NCBI GenBank assembly: GCA_002437105.1
Contig: DJOB01000006.1
Coordinates: forward strand, 232,686 to 296,685
DNA: 64,000 nt
From: Caryophanales bacterium UBA6449
GTDB lineage: Bacteria; Bacillota_I; Bacilli_A; RFN20; CAG-288
Direction: 5' to 3'
The notes beneath the pieces were generated by a model. That model was given only the letters and a program-made list of their open reading frames with translations, had not been told where the DNA came from and did not search any database. Position numbers and translations under genes: made by a program. The stretch's first letter is position 1. Every line of letters starts with the position of its first letter. Below, piece by piece: positions 1 to 8,424 of this stretch.

Positions 1-1
1 T

Positions 2-1489
2 ACCAAGATCGAGATCCCTGCCGAGTACCTCGAGACCGCTAAGGAGTGGCGTCAGAAGATGCTCGAGGGCATCGCTGAGTTCGACGATGATGTCATGATG
101 CTGGTCCTCGATGGTAAGGAGCCCGATGTTCCCACCATCCAGAAGGCTATCCGTCACGAGACCATCGCCCACCAGATTCACCCTGTCATCTGCGGTGCTT
201 CCTTCAAGTCTAAGGGTATTCAGCCTCTGCTGGATGCCGTCACCGACTATCTGCCTTCTCCTCTCGACATCCCTCCCTGCCACGGTAAGGATAAGAAGAC
301 TGGTGAGGATGTCGTCTGCCCTCCCGATCCTAAGGCTCCCTTCGTCGGACTCGCCTTCAAGATCACCACTAACCAGTTCGGTAAGCTGACCTTCTTCCGC
401 GTCTACTCCGGAACCCTGAAGACTGGCTCCTACATGTACAACGTCACCAAGAACGTGACTGAGCGCGTCTCTCGTATCGTTCTGATGAATGCGGACGATA
501 AGGAGGATGTCAACGAGGTTACCGCTGGTGAGATTGCCGCTATCATCGGACTGAAGAACACTGGCACTGGTGATTCGCTCTGCGATGAGGACCACAAGGT
601 CCTTCTCGAGGCCATCAAGTTCCAGGATCCTCTGATCTCCGAGGCGATTGAGCCCGTCAAGAGGACCGATATGGATAAGATGGCGGTCACCCTCATGAAG
701 TTCTGCGAGGAGGATCCCACCTTCCACTTCCACACCGATTCCGAGACTGGCCAGAGCATCATCTCTGGTGTCGGAGAGCTGCAGCTGGATGTCAACGTCA
801 CCCGTCTGAAGGATGATTTCGGCATTCCCTGCAAGGTCGGTGCGCCTCAGGTTGCTTACCGCGAGACGATCCGCAAGACTGCGGAGTGTGTCGGTAAGTA
901 CATCAAGCAGACCGGTGGTCACGGACAGTACGGACACGTCGTGTTCCGCTTCTCGCCCAATCCCGGCAAGGGTATCGAGACGGTCGATGAGATTGCCGGT
1001 GGCCGTATTCCTAAGGAGTTCATCAAGCCTTCGCTCGATGGACTCACCGAGGCCACCCAGCGCGGACTCGTCGCTGGCTATCCCTGCATCGATATCAAGG
1101 CTGAACTGATCGATGGTAGCTCGCACCCCGTCGATTCTTCGGAGGCCGCTTACAAGGCGGCTTCGGCGATCGCCTTCAAGGAAGCGGCGAAGAACTGCGA
1201 TCCTGTCATCCTCGAGCCCATGGTCAAGGCCGAGATCACTACCCCCGAGCAGTACCTCGGTACCGTTCTGGGCGATGTGTCCTCGCGCCGTGGTACTGTC
1301 ACTGATACCACCACTAAGGGCAATGCTCAGATCATCACCGCTCTGGTTCCCCTCGCCAACATGTTTGGTTACATCAACGATCTGCGCGCGATGACCCAGG
1401 GTCGCGGTATCTACTCCATGGAGTTCGACCACTATCAGCCCGTGCCCAAGACGGTTCAGGAAGAGATCATCAAGGCCCGCAATCAGTAG
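2..1489 (+). CDS. fusA: Elongation factor G, C-terminal part (5' end outside window)
   Basis: The frame is open from base 2, so this is the 3' part of a gene that starts before the window. EF-G is the GTPase that moves tRNAs and mRNA through the ribosome after peptide transfer and helps split ribosomes. The GTP-binding P-loop is not present; what is seen is the end of the G domain, then domain II (PFVGLAFKITTNQFGKLTFFRVYSG), domain III (TFHFHTDSETGQSIISGVGE), domain IV with the loop GGHGQYGHV, and domain V (EPMVKAEITTPEQYLG). The order and spacing match bacterial EF-G. tuf follows on the same strand, the usual str-operon arrangement. Identity is very secure. Confidence 0.97.
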   Translation, partial: TKIEIPAEYLETAKEWRQKMLEGIAEFDDDVMMLVLDGKEPDVPTIQKAIRHETIAHQIHPVICGASFKSKGIQPLLDAVTDYLPSPLDIPPCHGKDKKTGEDVVCPPDPKAPFVGLAFKITTNQFGKLTFFRVYSGTLKTGSYMYNVTKNVTERVSRIVLMNADDKEDVNEVTAGEIAAIIGLKNTGTGDSLCDEDHKVLLEAIKFQDPLISEAIEPVKRTDMDKMAVTLMKFCEEDPTFHFHTDSETGQSIISGVGELQLDVNVTRLKDDFGIPCKVGAPQVAYRETIRKTAECVGKYIKQTGGHGQYGHVVFRFSPNPGKGIETVDEIAGGRIPKEFIKPSLDGLTEATQRGLVAGYPCIDIKAELIDGSSHPVDSSEAAYKAASAIAFKEAAKNCDPVILEPMVKAEITTPEQYLGTVLGDVSSRRGTVTDTTTKGNAQIITALVPLANMFGYINDLRAMTQGRGIYSMEFDHYQPVPKTVQEEIIKARNQ

Positions 1490-1545
1490 GTCTCGATGTG
1501 TGAATAGTAGATGCGATTCGAGACGCTGCTTCTAGTTCAATTATC

Positions 1546-1574
1546 TTGCATTGATTTTCTGGCTAGTCTATGAT
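1546..1574 (+). promoter_or_regulatory. Probable sigma-A promoter of tuf
   Basis: TTGCAT at 1546-1551 and TATGAT at 1569-1574 are separated by 17 bases, a good vegetative promoter in the fusA-tuf gap. It would give tuf its own transcript in addition to read-through from fusA. Confidence 0.6.
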
Positions 1575-1629
1575 TATTGATGCTGTTTGAGGCTAGAAGC
1601 CCAACCAAGGTCCAAGGAGGATATAACAA

Positions 1630-2820
1630 ATGGCCAAGGCGAAGTTTGATAGAAGTAAGATTAACGTCAACATCGGAACTATCGGTCACGTCGATCACGG
1701 AAAGACCACTCTGACCGCGGCTATCACCAAGGTTCTCTCTGAGAAGGGTGAGGCTGAGTTCAAGGCGTACGATCAGATCGATGCGGCTCCCGAGGAGAAG
1801 GCTCGTGGTATCACGATCAACACCGCTCACGTCGAGTACAACACCGAGAAGAGGCACTACACTCACGTCGACTGCCCGGGACATGCTGATTACGTCAAGA
1901 ACATGATCACCGGCGCCGCTCAGATGGATGGTGCTATCCTGGTCGTCTCCGCTACTGATGGTGTTATGCCTCAGACCCGTGAGCATGTTCTGCTCGCTCA
2001 CCAGGTCGGAGTTCCTTACATCGTCGTCTTCATCAACAAGTGCGATCAGGTCGATGATCCTGAGCTGATCGACCTCGTCGAGATGGATGTCCGTGACCTG
2101 CTCAGCAAGAACGGCTATCCCGGAGAGGATGTTCCTGTCATCCGTGGTTCCGCTCTGAAGGCTCTGCAGTCTCCTGCGGGTGGTGCCGATGAGAAGTGCA
2201 TCCTCGATCTGATGCACGCTTGCGACACCTACATCCCTGATCCTGTCCGTGATGATTCCAAGCCCTTCCTGATGGCGGTCGAGGATGTCGTCACCATCAC
2301 TGGTCGTGGAACTGTCGCTACTGGCCGTGTTGAGCGTGGTATCTGCAAGCCCAACGATGAGGTTGAGCTCGTCGGTCTGCTCCCCACTCGTAAGGCTGTC
2401 GTCGTCTCTCTCGAGATGTTCCGCAAGACTCTGGATCACGCTGAGGCCGGTGATAACATCGGTATGCTGCTCCGCGGTGTCGACCGTGATCAGTGCGAGC
2501 GTGGACAGGTCATCGTCAAGCCCGGATCCGTCACTCCTCACACCAAGTTCAAGTGCCAGGTTTACGTTCTGACCAAGGAAGAGGGTGGACGTCACACCGC
2601 CTTCATGTCCAACTATCGTCCTCAGTTCTTCTTCCGTACCACCGATGTCACTGGTATTATCACTCTTCCCGAGTCCGAGAAGATGGTCATGCCCGGTGAC
2701 CACGCCGAGTTCGTCGTCGAGCTGATCAAGCCCGTCGCTATCGAGAACAACACTAAGTTCGCTATCCGTGAGGGTGGCCACACTGTCGGTGCTGGTACCG
2801 TCACTGAGATTCTCAAGTAG
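1630..2820 (+). CDS. tuf: Elongation factor Tu
   Basis: EF-Tu is the GTPase that delivers aminoacyl-tRNA to the ribosomal A site. The 396-residue product has normal family length. The P-loop GHVDHGKTT is near residue 18, the DCPGHADY switch II segment near 80 and the NKCD guanine-specificity motif near 135; the two beta-barrel domains follow, and the C-terminus reads TVGAGTVTEILK. The start is fixed by AAGGAGG at 1614-1620 nine bases upstream. It follows fusA, has its own likely promoter, and ends just before a strong terminator. Confidence 0.99.
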   Translation: MAKAKFDRSKINVNIGTIGHVDHGKTTLTAAITKVLSEKGEAEFKAYDQIDAAPEEKARGITINTAHVEYNTEKRHYTHVDCPGHADYVKNMITGAAQMDGAILVVSATDGVMPQTREHVLLAHQVGVPYIVVFINKCDQVDDPELIDLVEMDVRDLLSKNGYPGEDVPVIRGSALKALQSPAGGADEKCILDLMHACDTYIPDPVRDDSKPFLMAVEDVVTITGRGTVATGRVERGICKPNDEVELVGLLPTRKAVVVSLEMFRKTLDHAEAGDNIGMLLRGVDRDQCERGQVIVKPGSVTPHTKFKCQVYVLTKEEGGRHTAFMSNYRPQFFFRTTDVTGIITLPESEKMVMPGDHAEFVVELIKPVAIENNTKFAIREGGHTVGAGTVTEILK

Positions 2821-2848
2821 TCTTCTAGCTACCTGCTGATCTCGTGTC

Positions 2849-2876
2849 AAAAAAGAGCTCTTCGGAGCTCTTTTTT
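2849..2876 (+). terminator. Rho-independent terminator after tuf
   Basis: AAAAAGAGCTC, a TTCG tetraloop, then GAGCTCTTTTTT. The A-rich left side means it can also act on the other strand. Confidence 0.9.
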
Positions 2877-2991
2877 GTTGCTCCTTTGTTAGTTATAAAG
2901 ATTTTTTAAACTTTAGGGTTCCTATTTATGCGCTATTATAGTAATACATGGAATTCTACTTTTTTCTTATACTTACATGCGAGGTACAAAG

Positions 2992-3879
2992 ATGCAACTT
3001 AAAAGGAATAACAGGACTACCGATTCTCGTCAGCGTGCTCGTTTGGCCTGTGGCGCTCTGATCGAGGGGCGTCGGCAGCAGGTGACCGACCTCTCCCCTG
3101 CCAGACCTGCTCCTTCCTTTCCTTCCCCTGCCTTCTCCTCGGGTGAGGAGACGCGTTTCGTCAACGGGTATAACGGACCTGAGAAGGTGATCTTCTCGGT
3201 CTCGCACCTGGTCAAGAAGTACGGCAAGAATACAGTTCTGAATGATGTCGATCTCACCGCGAAAGCGGGTCAGATCGTCGGTTTGATCGGAAAGAACGGA
3301 GTGGGAAAGTCCACTCTGGTCGAGTCGGCGCTCGGTCTGAAGCCCTACGATTCCGGCGTGGTTACCGTCGATGGGATAAATATCAAGGAGGAGCCGCGCC
3401 AGGCCAAGGCGCTGATCGGCTACTCGCCCAGCGAACCGCTCGCCTACGATTCGATGACCGGGGCGGAGTATCTCGCCTACATCGCTTCTATCTATCGGAT
3501 GGATCCTCAGGTTGCGCGCCAGCGCGCGGAGGCTCTGACCCAGGCACTCGCGTTGCCCGTCTCGATGTTTGAGAAGCCTTTTGCCCTCTGCTCGCACGGA
3601 ACCCAGCAGAAGATCTGTCTTGCGGCTTCCGTCATTCACAGCCCGGCGCTCTGGATTCTGGATGAGCCGACCGTCGGTCTCGATATCATCGCCTACCGGG
3701 CCCTGCTCAAACTCATGCGCCGCTATGCGGATGAGGGACACGCGATCCTGATCGTTACCCACGATATGGATCTGGTGAGCCACATCTGCGACACCGTCTA
3801 CATCCTCGCGGGCGAGAAGCTCCACCAGGTCGATCCCGATAATCAGGATATCGCGAAGATCCTAGAGGGGAACAGATAG
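2992..3879 (+). CDS. ABC transporter ATP-binding protein
   Basis: A 295-residue ATPase that would power the membrane partner encoded directly downstream. It has a Walker A motif GKNGVGKST near residue 102, a Walker B ending in ILDEPTVGLD, and the H-loop THD. The signature region reads CSHGTQQK, a variant of LSGGQ with a histidine, as in some YtrB/EcsA-type ATPases. About 65 residues rich in Arg, Pro and Ser precede the ATPase domain, which is unusual. An upstream ATG at 2977 is possible, but GAGGT at 2980-2984 fits this ATG better. The cargo cannot be told from sequence. Confidence 0.9.
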   Translation: MQLKRNNRTTDSRQRARLACGALIEGRRQQVTDLSPARPAPSFPSPAFSSGEETRFVNGYNGPEKVIFSVSHLVKKYGKNTVLNDVDLTAKAGQIVGLIGKNGVGKSTLVESALGLKPYDSGVVTVDGINIKEEPRQAKALIGYSPSEPLAYDSMTGAEYLAYIASIYRMDPQVARQRAEALTQALALPVSMFEKPFALCSHGTQQKICLAASVIHSPALWILDEPTVGLDIIAYRALLKLMRRYADEGHAILIVTHDMDLVSHICDTVYILAGEKLHQVDPDNQDIAKILEGNR

Positions 3880-3880
3880 G

Positions 3881-5512
3881 ATGGGTGCGCTTCTCATCGC
3901 GAAGGGCGAGCTCAAGAATTGGCTCGCCCGGTATCGCGTCAAGTCCAAGGGATGGAGCAATCGGATCATCAACGTTCTCATCGCTCTGATCCTCATGGGT
4001 CTCTCCATCTTTATCTTCGTCCGGCTCGGTCTGGAGACCAAGACGTACGACGGGGTGGCCGAGGGACTCCTCTCGCTCTACCTGTTCGTCTTCTTCATCC
4101 TCGGCTCGTTTATCTCGGCGGTGGATCTGCGGCACTCTCTGTTCGAATCGCGGATGTCCAAGGTGCCGTTTCAGTGGCCGGTCAATAAGGCGCAGATCAT
4201 CCTGGGAAAATCGATCGTCTCCTTCGTCAAGACGCTGTCCTATACGGCTATTCTCTCCATCCCCATCTGGATCACCTACGGTATCGTGGCTGGTTCGCCC
4301 TGGTACATCTACCTGCTAGGTATCTTCTATCCTCTGCTGGTGACGATCTGCGAGGTGGCGGTCGGCTTCCTCTTCTGCGTCCCCATGGAGGGGGTCTATA
4401 TCCTGTTGCGCCGCTCGGTCATCTTCCAGATCATCCTGGGTTGTCTATTCGCTCTCGGTCTCTCGTTCCTGTACGGTGAGATCCTGAATATTTTCGTCAA
4501 GGTCATCGTTCTCGGCGATATCGATGGTGTGACGCAGATCTATCATCTGTCGATCAACAGCGGTTGGGGCGGATACCTCTATCCCTCCGCCTTCCTGGTC
4601 AAATTGTTCACGGCGGGGAGCTGGCTCGATCTGCTCTATTTCTTCTGTTGCGTGATCGGCGTCCTCCTGCTCGGCTCGTTCATCGCCTGGCCCACCTATT
4701 TCAAGATTGCGGCTCAGACCAGCGCCGGTGAAGCTAAATTCAAATTCAACATGCCCAAGAGCACCAACGCTGCTCTTCTCTCCAAGGAGTTCTCCCTCCT
4801 TCTCCGCGGTAAGAACGGCTCGGTCGGACTGATCACGACCGTGGTCGGTCTACCGGTCGCCCTCCTGTTCATCGTCACCTGCATGAACAATATCTTCTCG
4901 GTGGGCAATCTGAAATTTGTTCCCCTCTTCTTTCCCATGTTCCTAACTGGTTTCACCGGTATGCTCATCCTCATGAACGCCGCTTGTGTCCTGACCTGCA
5001 GTACCGATAGCCTCGGTGCGGAGGGAAGCCGGCTGATCCTGATGAAGCTCTCGCCCGTGCCCCTGGAGAAGCAGCTCATCTACAAGGGTATCGCGCCGCT
5101 CTGCCTGACCGGCGTCAGCTTCCTCTGCTCGATGGTGATCCTCGGGTGCACCCATCTGGTGGACTGGGTCGATTTCGGCTGGATTACCGTCGAGGGACTC
5201 GCATTCCTCATCTTCTCGGTCTTCTTCGAGCTTCTGGCTGACGCGCGATCCAAGGTGCGCGGCCGGAAGAGCGAGGCGCTCTGGGAGTCCCTGATGCCCT
5301 TAGCTTTCCCCGTTCTGATATACGGTATCGTCATCCTCGTCTCGGCTCTGGTTCCCAAGATGGTCGAGAACTATTCGTATATGGTCACTAAGAATATCCT
5401 GCACGCCTGTGTGTTCGCCGTCTATCTTGCTTCCGCTCTCGCGGTCTCCTTCTTCCTGGTGAAGAGGGGACCGAAGTTCTTGGAAGATCAGGCGAGGAAG
5501 GCCCAGGATTAG
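3881..5512 (+). CDS. ABC transporter membrane protein (putative permease)
   Basis: A 543-residue polytopic protein with roughly 10 to 12 hydrophobic segments and no ATPase motifs. The start lies one base after the stop of the ATPase gene, with GAGGGG just upstream, so the two are translationally coupled and very likely form one transporter. The overall plan (large permease following a single YtrB/EcsA-like ATPase) resembles ABC-2/EcsB-like systems, but I see no motif that assigns it to a named family. The next gene, for a secreted protein, starts 11 bases after this stop, suggesting a shared operon. Confidence 0.8.
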   Translation: MGALLIAKGELKNWLARYRVKSKGWSNRIINVLIALILMGLSIFIFVRLGLETKTYDGVAEGLLSLYLFVFFILGSFISAVDLRHSLFESRMSKVPFQWPVNKAQIILGKSIVSFVKTLSYTAILSIPIWITYGIVAGSPWYIYLLGIFYPLLVTICEVAVGFLFCVPMEGVYILLRRSVIFQIILGCLFALGLSFLYGEILNIFVKVIVLGDIDGVTQIYHLSINSGWGGYLYPSAFLVKLFTAGSWLDLLYFFCCVIGVLLLGSFIAWPTYFKIAAQTSAGEAKFKFNMPKSTNAALLSKEFSLLLRGKNGSVGLITTVVGLPVALLFIVTCMNNIFSVGNLKFVPLFFPMFLTGFTGMLILMNAACVLTCSTDSLGAEGSRLILMKLSPVPLEKQLIYKGIAPLCLTGVSFLCSMVILGCTHLVDWVDFGWITVEGLAFLIFSVFFELLADARSKVRGRKSEALWESLMPLAFPVLIYGIVILVSALVPKMVENYSYMVTKNILHACVFAVYLASALAVSFFLVKRGPKFLEDQARKAQD

Positions 5513-5523
5513 GAGGCCCACGT

Positions 5524-8139
5524 ATGAAGAATATCAGGAATATATGTCTCGCTCTGGTGATCCCCTTCGGTGTCTCCGCCCTCGCCTTCGCCGCCTCTTC
5601 GATCATCATCAAGCCAGTCGAGAAGGATATTACGGATATCGACTGGAACTACCGCGATATGGAGGGTTACTCGCTTCTCGCTGGCCGTCAGCCCCTGGAA
5701 GCGACCGCTGTCTACGACGATAAATATCCTCTGTCTAGCGGAAACGAACTGGTCTGGAGCGTGACCAATCCCGAAGGTAAGGAGATCGGTGAGATTCAAT
5801 CCGATGCGACCGGCCAGTTCTATTTCAACCCGCTGGCGGTGGGAAAGTGTGTTCTTGTCTGCTCCAACGAGAAGGGAACCATCAATCGTTCGTTCACCGC
5901 TCAGGTCTTCGCTAAGGGCGCTATCATCCTCAATCCCGACACGGCGACCTCCGGTCGCTCGATCAGCGGTATCTTCCGCTATGGCATGGAGGACTTCACC
6001 CGCAATGATCAGGGTGAGCTGACCGGGCGGAAGGAGGCCTCCGCTTCCTTCTCGGTCGACGTGGTCGGTGACTCGGGTGGCGTCAAGAATCTCGAGGTGG
6101 TGTCCAAGAGCGACAGCATCGCTGCGATCACCTTCCAGGACGAGCGGGCCTACGTCTCGTTCGCGGGTCCGGGCGAAGCTACCTTCACCCTGCGGGACAA
6201 GGCGCTGGGCGACGATGAGGTCGCTCCGCTCGATTACGAGTTCGAGATCGTGGATGGCGTCAACATCTATTCCTACGATGATCTGATGGATGCGACCAAC
6301 CGGTCCGATGAGGCGGAGAACGTGGTTCTTCGCACCAATTTCGGCAGTCTGAGCGATCTCTACCAGATGGATGAGAAGACCGGTCGCCCCCTCGTTAAGA
6401 ATCACCAGCTAGTACCCTTGGATAAGCCTAGGAAGGACACGGTCCTCTTCGGCCATTACGATGCGGTCACCGATACTTTCTCCTTCGATAAGGATACCTA
6501 CGCGTTCGCAGCGACCCTCAAGTCGCCGTTCATCCAGGCGTGGAACGAGAACGGCGATCTGATCAGGGCGAAGTATAAGCAGTACAAGCCCTACGATGAG
6601 ACCGTCCGAGCGGGAATCCACCTGCGCGGTAACCTGTACGGCAACGGTTTTACGATCAACCTCCACAATTTGGCCTTCCCGTACGAGATTCAGTACCGTA
6701 CCGATGAGGCCGGTAATAAGACTCAGATCATCTCTCTGCGGGATGATAACCTCTTCCGGGGACCTAAGACGTTCTTCGCCTATGGTGACCCCGACCGCAC
6801 CACCTCGCCCATCATCGCCTATCTCGGACAGGATAACAGCGGCATCTTCGTCGATACGGACAATGTGGTCATCTCCGATGTGCAGATCCAGAACTGCGAC
6901 TTCGGCGACAACTTCGAGAATCTCCGATTCACCGGTACCGTCCTCGATATCGAAGCGGCCGATGTGAGGGTTGAGGATTCGATCCTCACTAGCGGTCGCA
7001 ATGTGGTCCGGGCCTATTCTGCTCCCGATCTGACCATCGAGAACTGCCTGCTGGAGAATGGGTACGAGAACCTGCTCAAGGTCGGCTCCAACGAGCTGGC
7101 GCAGCCCGATGAGAACCGCGAGGTGACCTTCACTTCCCCCGCGTCCACCGCGGGCGTGATTCCGAATTATCCCTCCACCAGCATCAAGGGTACGCTGAGA
7201 GGATTCGACGGTACCCGGGGCGATGAGATCTTCACCTCCTATCTGACCACCGATGCCAACCTCTCGGATATTATCACTCTGCCCATCGACAGCCTGGTCT
7301 CCGGTCCCTATGTCGGCAAGGTTTCGACCCAGGGCATGCTCGATGCGGTCGAGGCGGCTGGACGAGCCTACGATGCCTCCTACGCCTTCGTGAACGATGA
7401 TGGGACAGTGAACTACGGATCGACCGTCTCGGTGAAGGATACCAGCTTCTATCGGAGCGGCATCGCCTCCATCAGCGCGGATCAAGTCTTGAACGGCCCC
7501 TATCTCTGGTCGCTCAAGCCCTCCAACTTCACCGCGATGATGTCCCTGCTGAAGCAGTTCAATAACGATCTCGTCTTCTCTCCGCTGGTCGATGCGGGTA
7601 AGGCTGCTAAGCTGAGCCGCACGATGCAGCCCTCCTCGATCGAGGTCAGCGGCGATTCCCGATTCTACGATTGGAAGGATGGCGATCAGATATCGATCGT
7701 GAACACCTTCCCCGCCAACTATCAGCTGCTGCAGGAGAAGGTGACTTCGATCAAGGATCTGACGCTGGACGATCTCTATCCGCTACCGGAGACGATCGTC
7801 GATAGTGCCGATGCTAAAGATGCGGATGGGGTGAAGTATGTTAACATCCCCGCGATGATCGCGGGTGGTGGAACCAATATCTCGAAGATCACCTTCGCGG
7901 GTCTGACCGGGATCTCCGATGCGCGGGCGGTGGATGTCGTGAAGAAGATTATGACCAGGGATTTCAAATCTCTCTATCCTGTTAAGACCGCTTATTCCAC
8001 GGTCAACCTGATCGGTCACTCCATCACCACTTTTACTGGTTTTGAACCGTATCAGATCTACAGCGCTACCGCTAATTATTCGATCGGTATCAAGGACGCG
8101 CCCAATATCGCTGATCTGCAGAATCGACACAACTCCTGA
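5524..8139 (+). CDS. Secreted protein with right-handed beta-helix region
   Basis: An 871-residue protein with an N-terminal signal (KNIRNICLALVIPFGVSALA, then AFAAS) that looks like a signal peptidase I site or an uncleaved anchor; no lipobox cysteine. Residues about 40-250 are strand-rich and Ig-like in pattern. Residues about 430-560 show the repeating short-strand and turn pattern of a right-handed parallel beta-helix (for example VVISDVQIQNCDFGDN and LTIENCLLENGYENLL), as in pectate-lyase-like folds. No catalytic motif of a known lyase is evident. AGGAGG at 5512-5517 sets the start. Co-transcription with the ABC pair suggests a surface role linked to that transporter; this is inference. 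Confidence 0.7.
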   Translation: MKNIRNICLALVIPFGVSALAFAASSIIIKPVEKDITDIDWNYRDMEGYSLLAGRQPLEATAVYDDKYPLSSGNELVWSVTNPEGKEIGEIQSDATGQFYFNPLAVGKCVLVCSNEKGTINRSFTAQVFAKGAIILNPDTATSGRSISGIFRYGMEDFTRNDQGELTGRKEASASFSVDVVGDSGGVKNLEVVSKSDSIAAITFQDERAYVSFAGPGEATFTLRDKALGDDEVAPLDYEFEIVDGVNIYSYDDLMDATNRSDEAENVVLRTNFGSLSDLYQMDEKTGRPLVKNHQLVPLDKPRKDTVLFGHYDAVTDTFSFDKDTYAFAATLKSPFIQAWNENGDLIRAKYKQYKPYDETVRAGIHLRGNLYGNGFTINLHNLAFPYEIQYRTDEAGNKTQIISLRDDNLFRGPKTFFAYGDPDRTTSPIIAYLGQDNSGIFVDTDNVVISDVQIQNCDFGDNFENLRFTGTVLDIEAADVRVEDSILTSGRNVVRAYSAPDLTIENCLLENGYENLLKVGSNELAQPDENREVTFTSPASTAGVIPNYPSTSIKGTLRGFDGTRGDEIFTSYLTTDANLSDIITLPIDSLVSGPYVGKVSTQGMLDAVEAAGRAYDASYAFVNDDGTVNYGSTVSVKDTSFYRSGIASISADQVLNGPYLWSLKPSNFTAMMSLLKQFNNDLVFSPLVDAGKAAKLSRTMQPSSIEVSGDSRFYDWKDGDQISIVNTFPANYQLLQEKVTSIKDLTLDDLYPLPETIVDSADAKDADGVKYVNIPAMIAGGGTNISKITFAGLTGISDARAVDVVKKIMTRDFKSLYPVKTAYSTVNLIGHSITTFTGFEPYQIYSATANYSIGIKDAPNIADLQNRHNS

Positions 8140-8163
8140 TCGTCTGCTAGTTCTTATAGGCTT

Positions 8164-8193
8164 GAGACAATCGTTTATCGATTGTCTCTTTTT
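8164..8193 (+). terminator. Rho-independent terminator
   Basis: Perfect 10-bp stem GAGACAATCG / CGATTGTCTC with a 5-base loop followed by TTTTT. It ends the 2992-8139 operon. Confidence 0.9.
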
Positions 8194-8424
8194 AATGATG
8201 CAGAATGGATTTTCAGGCGGAGAGATACGGATTTTTTATCCTCTGAGATTTTTTTCATTTCTATATTTTGGATAACATGGTTTCACCAGTGCGATTAAGG
8301 TCCTTTATATCCGATGCTTTTGTAAAATAAGTGTTAATTTATCGTTTATCTGAAGTTAAAGATTATCCTTGTAAAGATGCGAAGAATAATATCTAATAGG
8401 TTTTTAGAAGTAAAGGAGAAAAAG

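Noticed and set aside
1537..2850. 437-residue open frame on the minus strand over tuf
   Set aside because: It is the antisense shadow of a strongly biased gene; no ribosome site or family match. The same applies to 13091-14047, 15514-16389, 50387-51589, 52878-54389 and 59289-60482.
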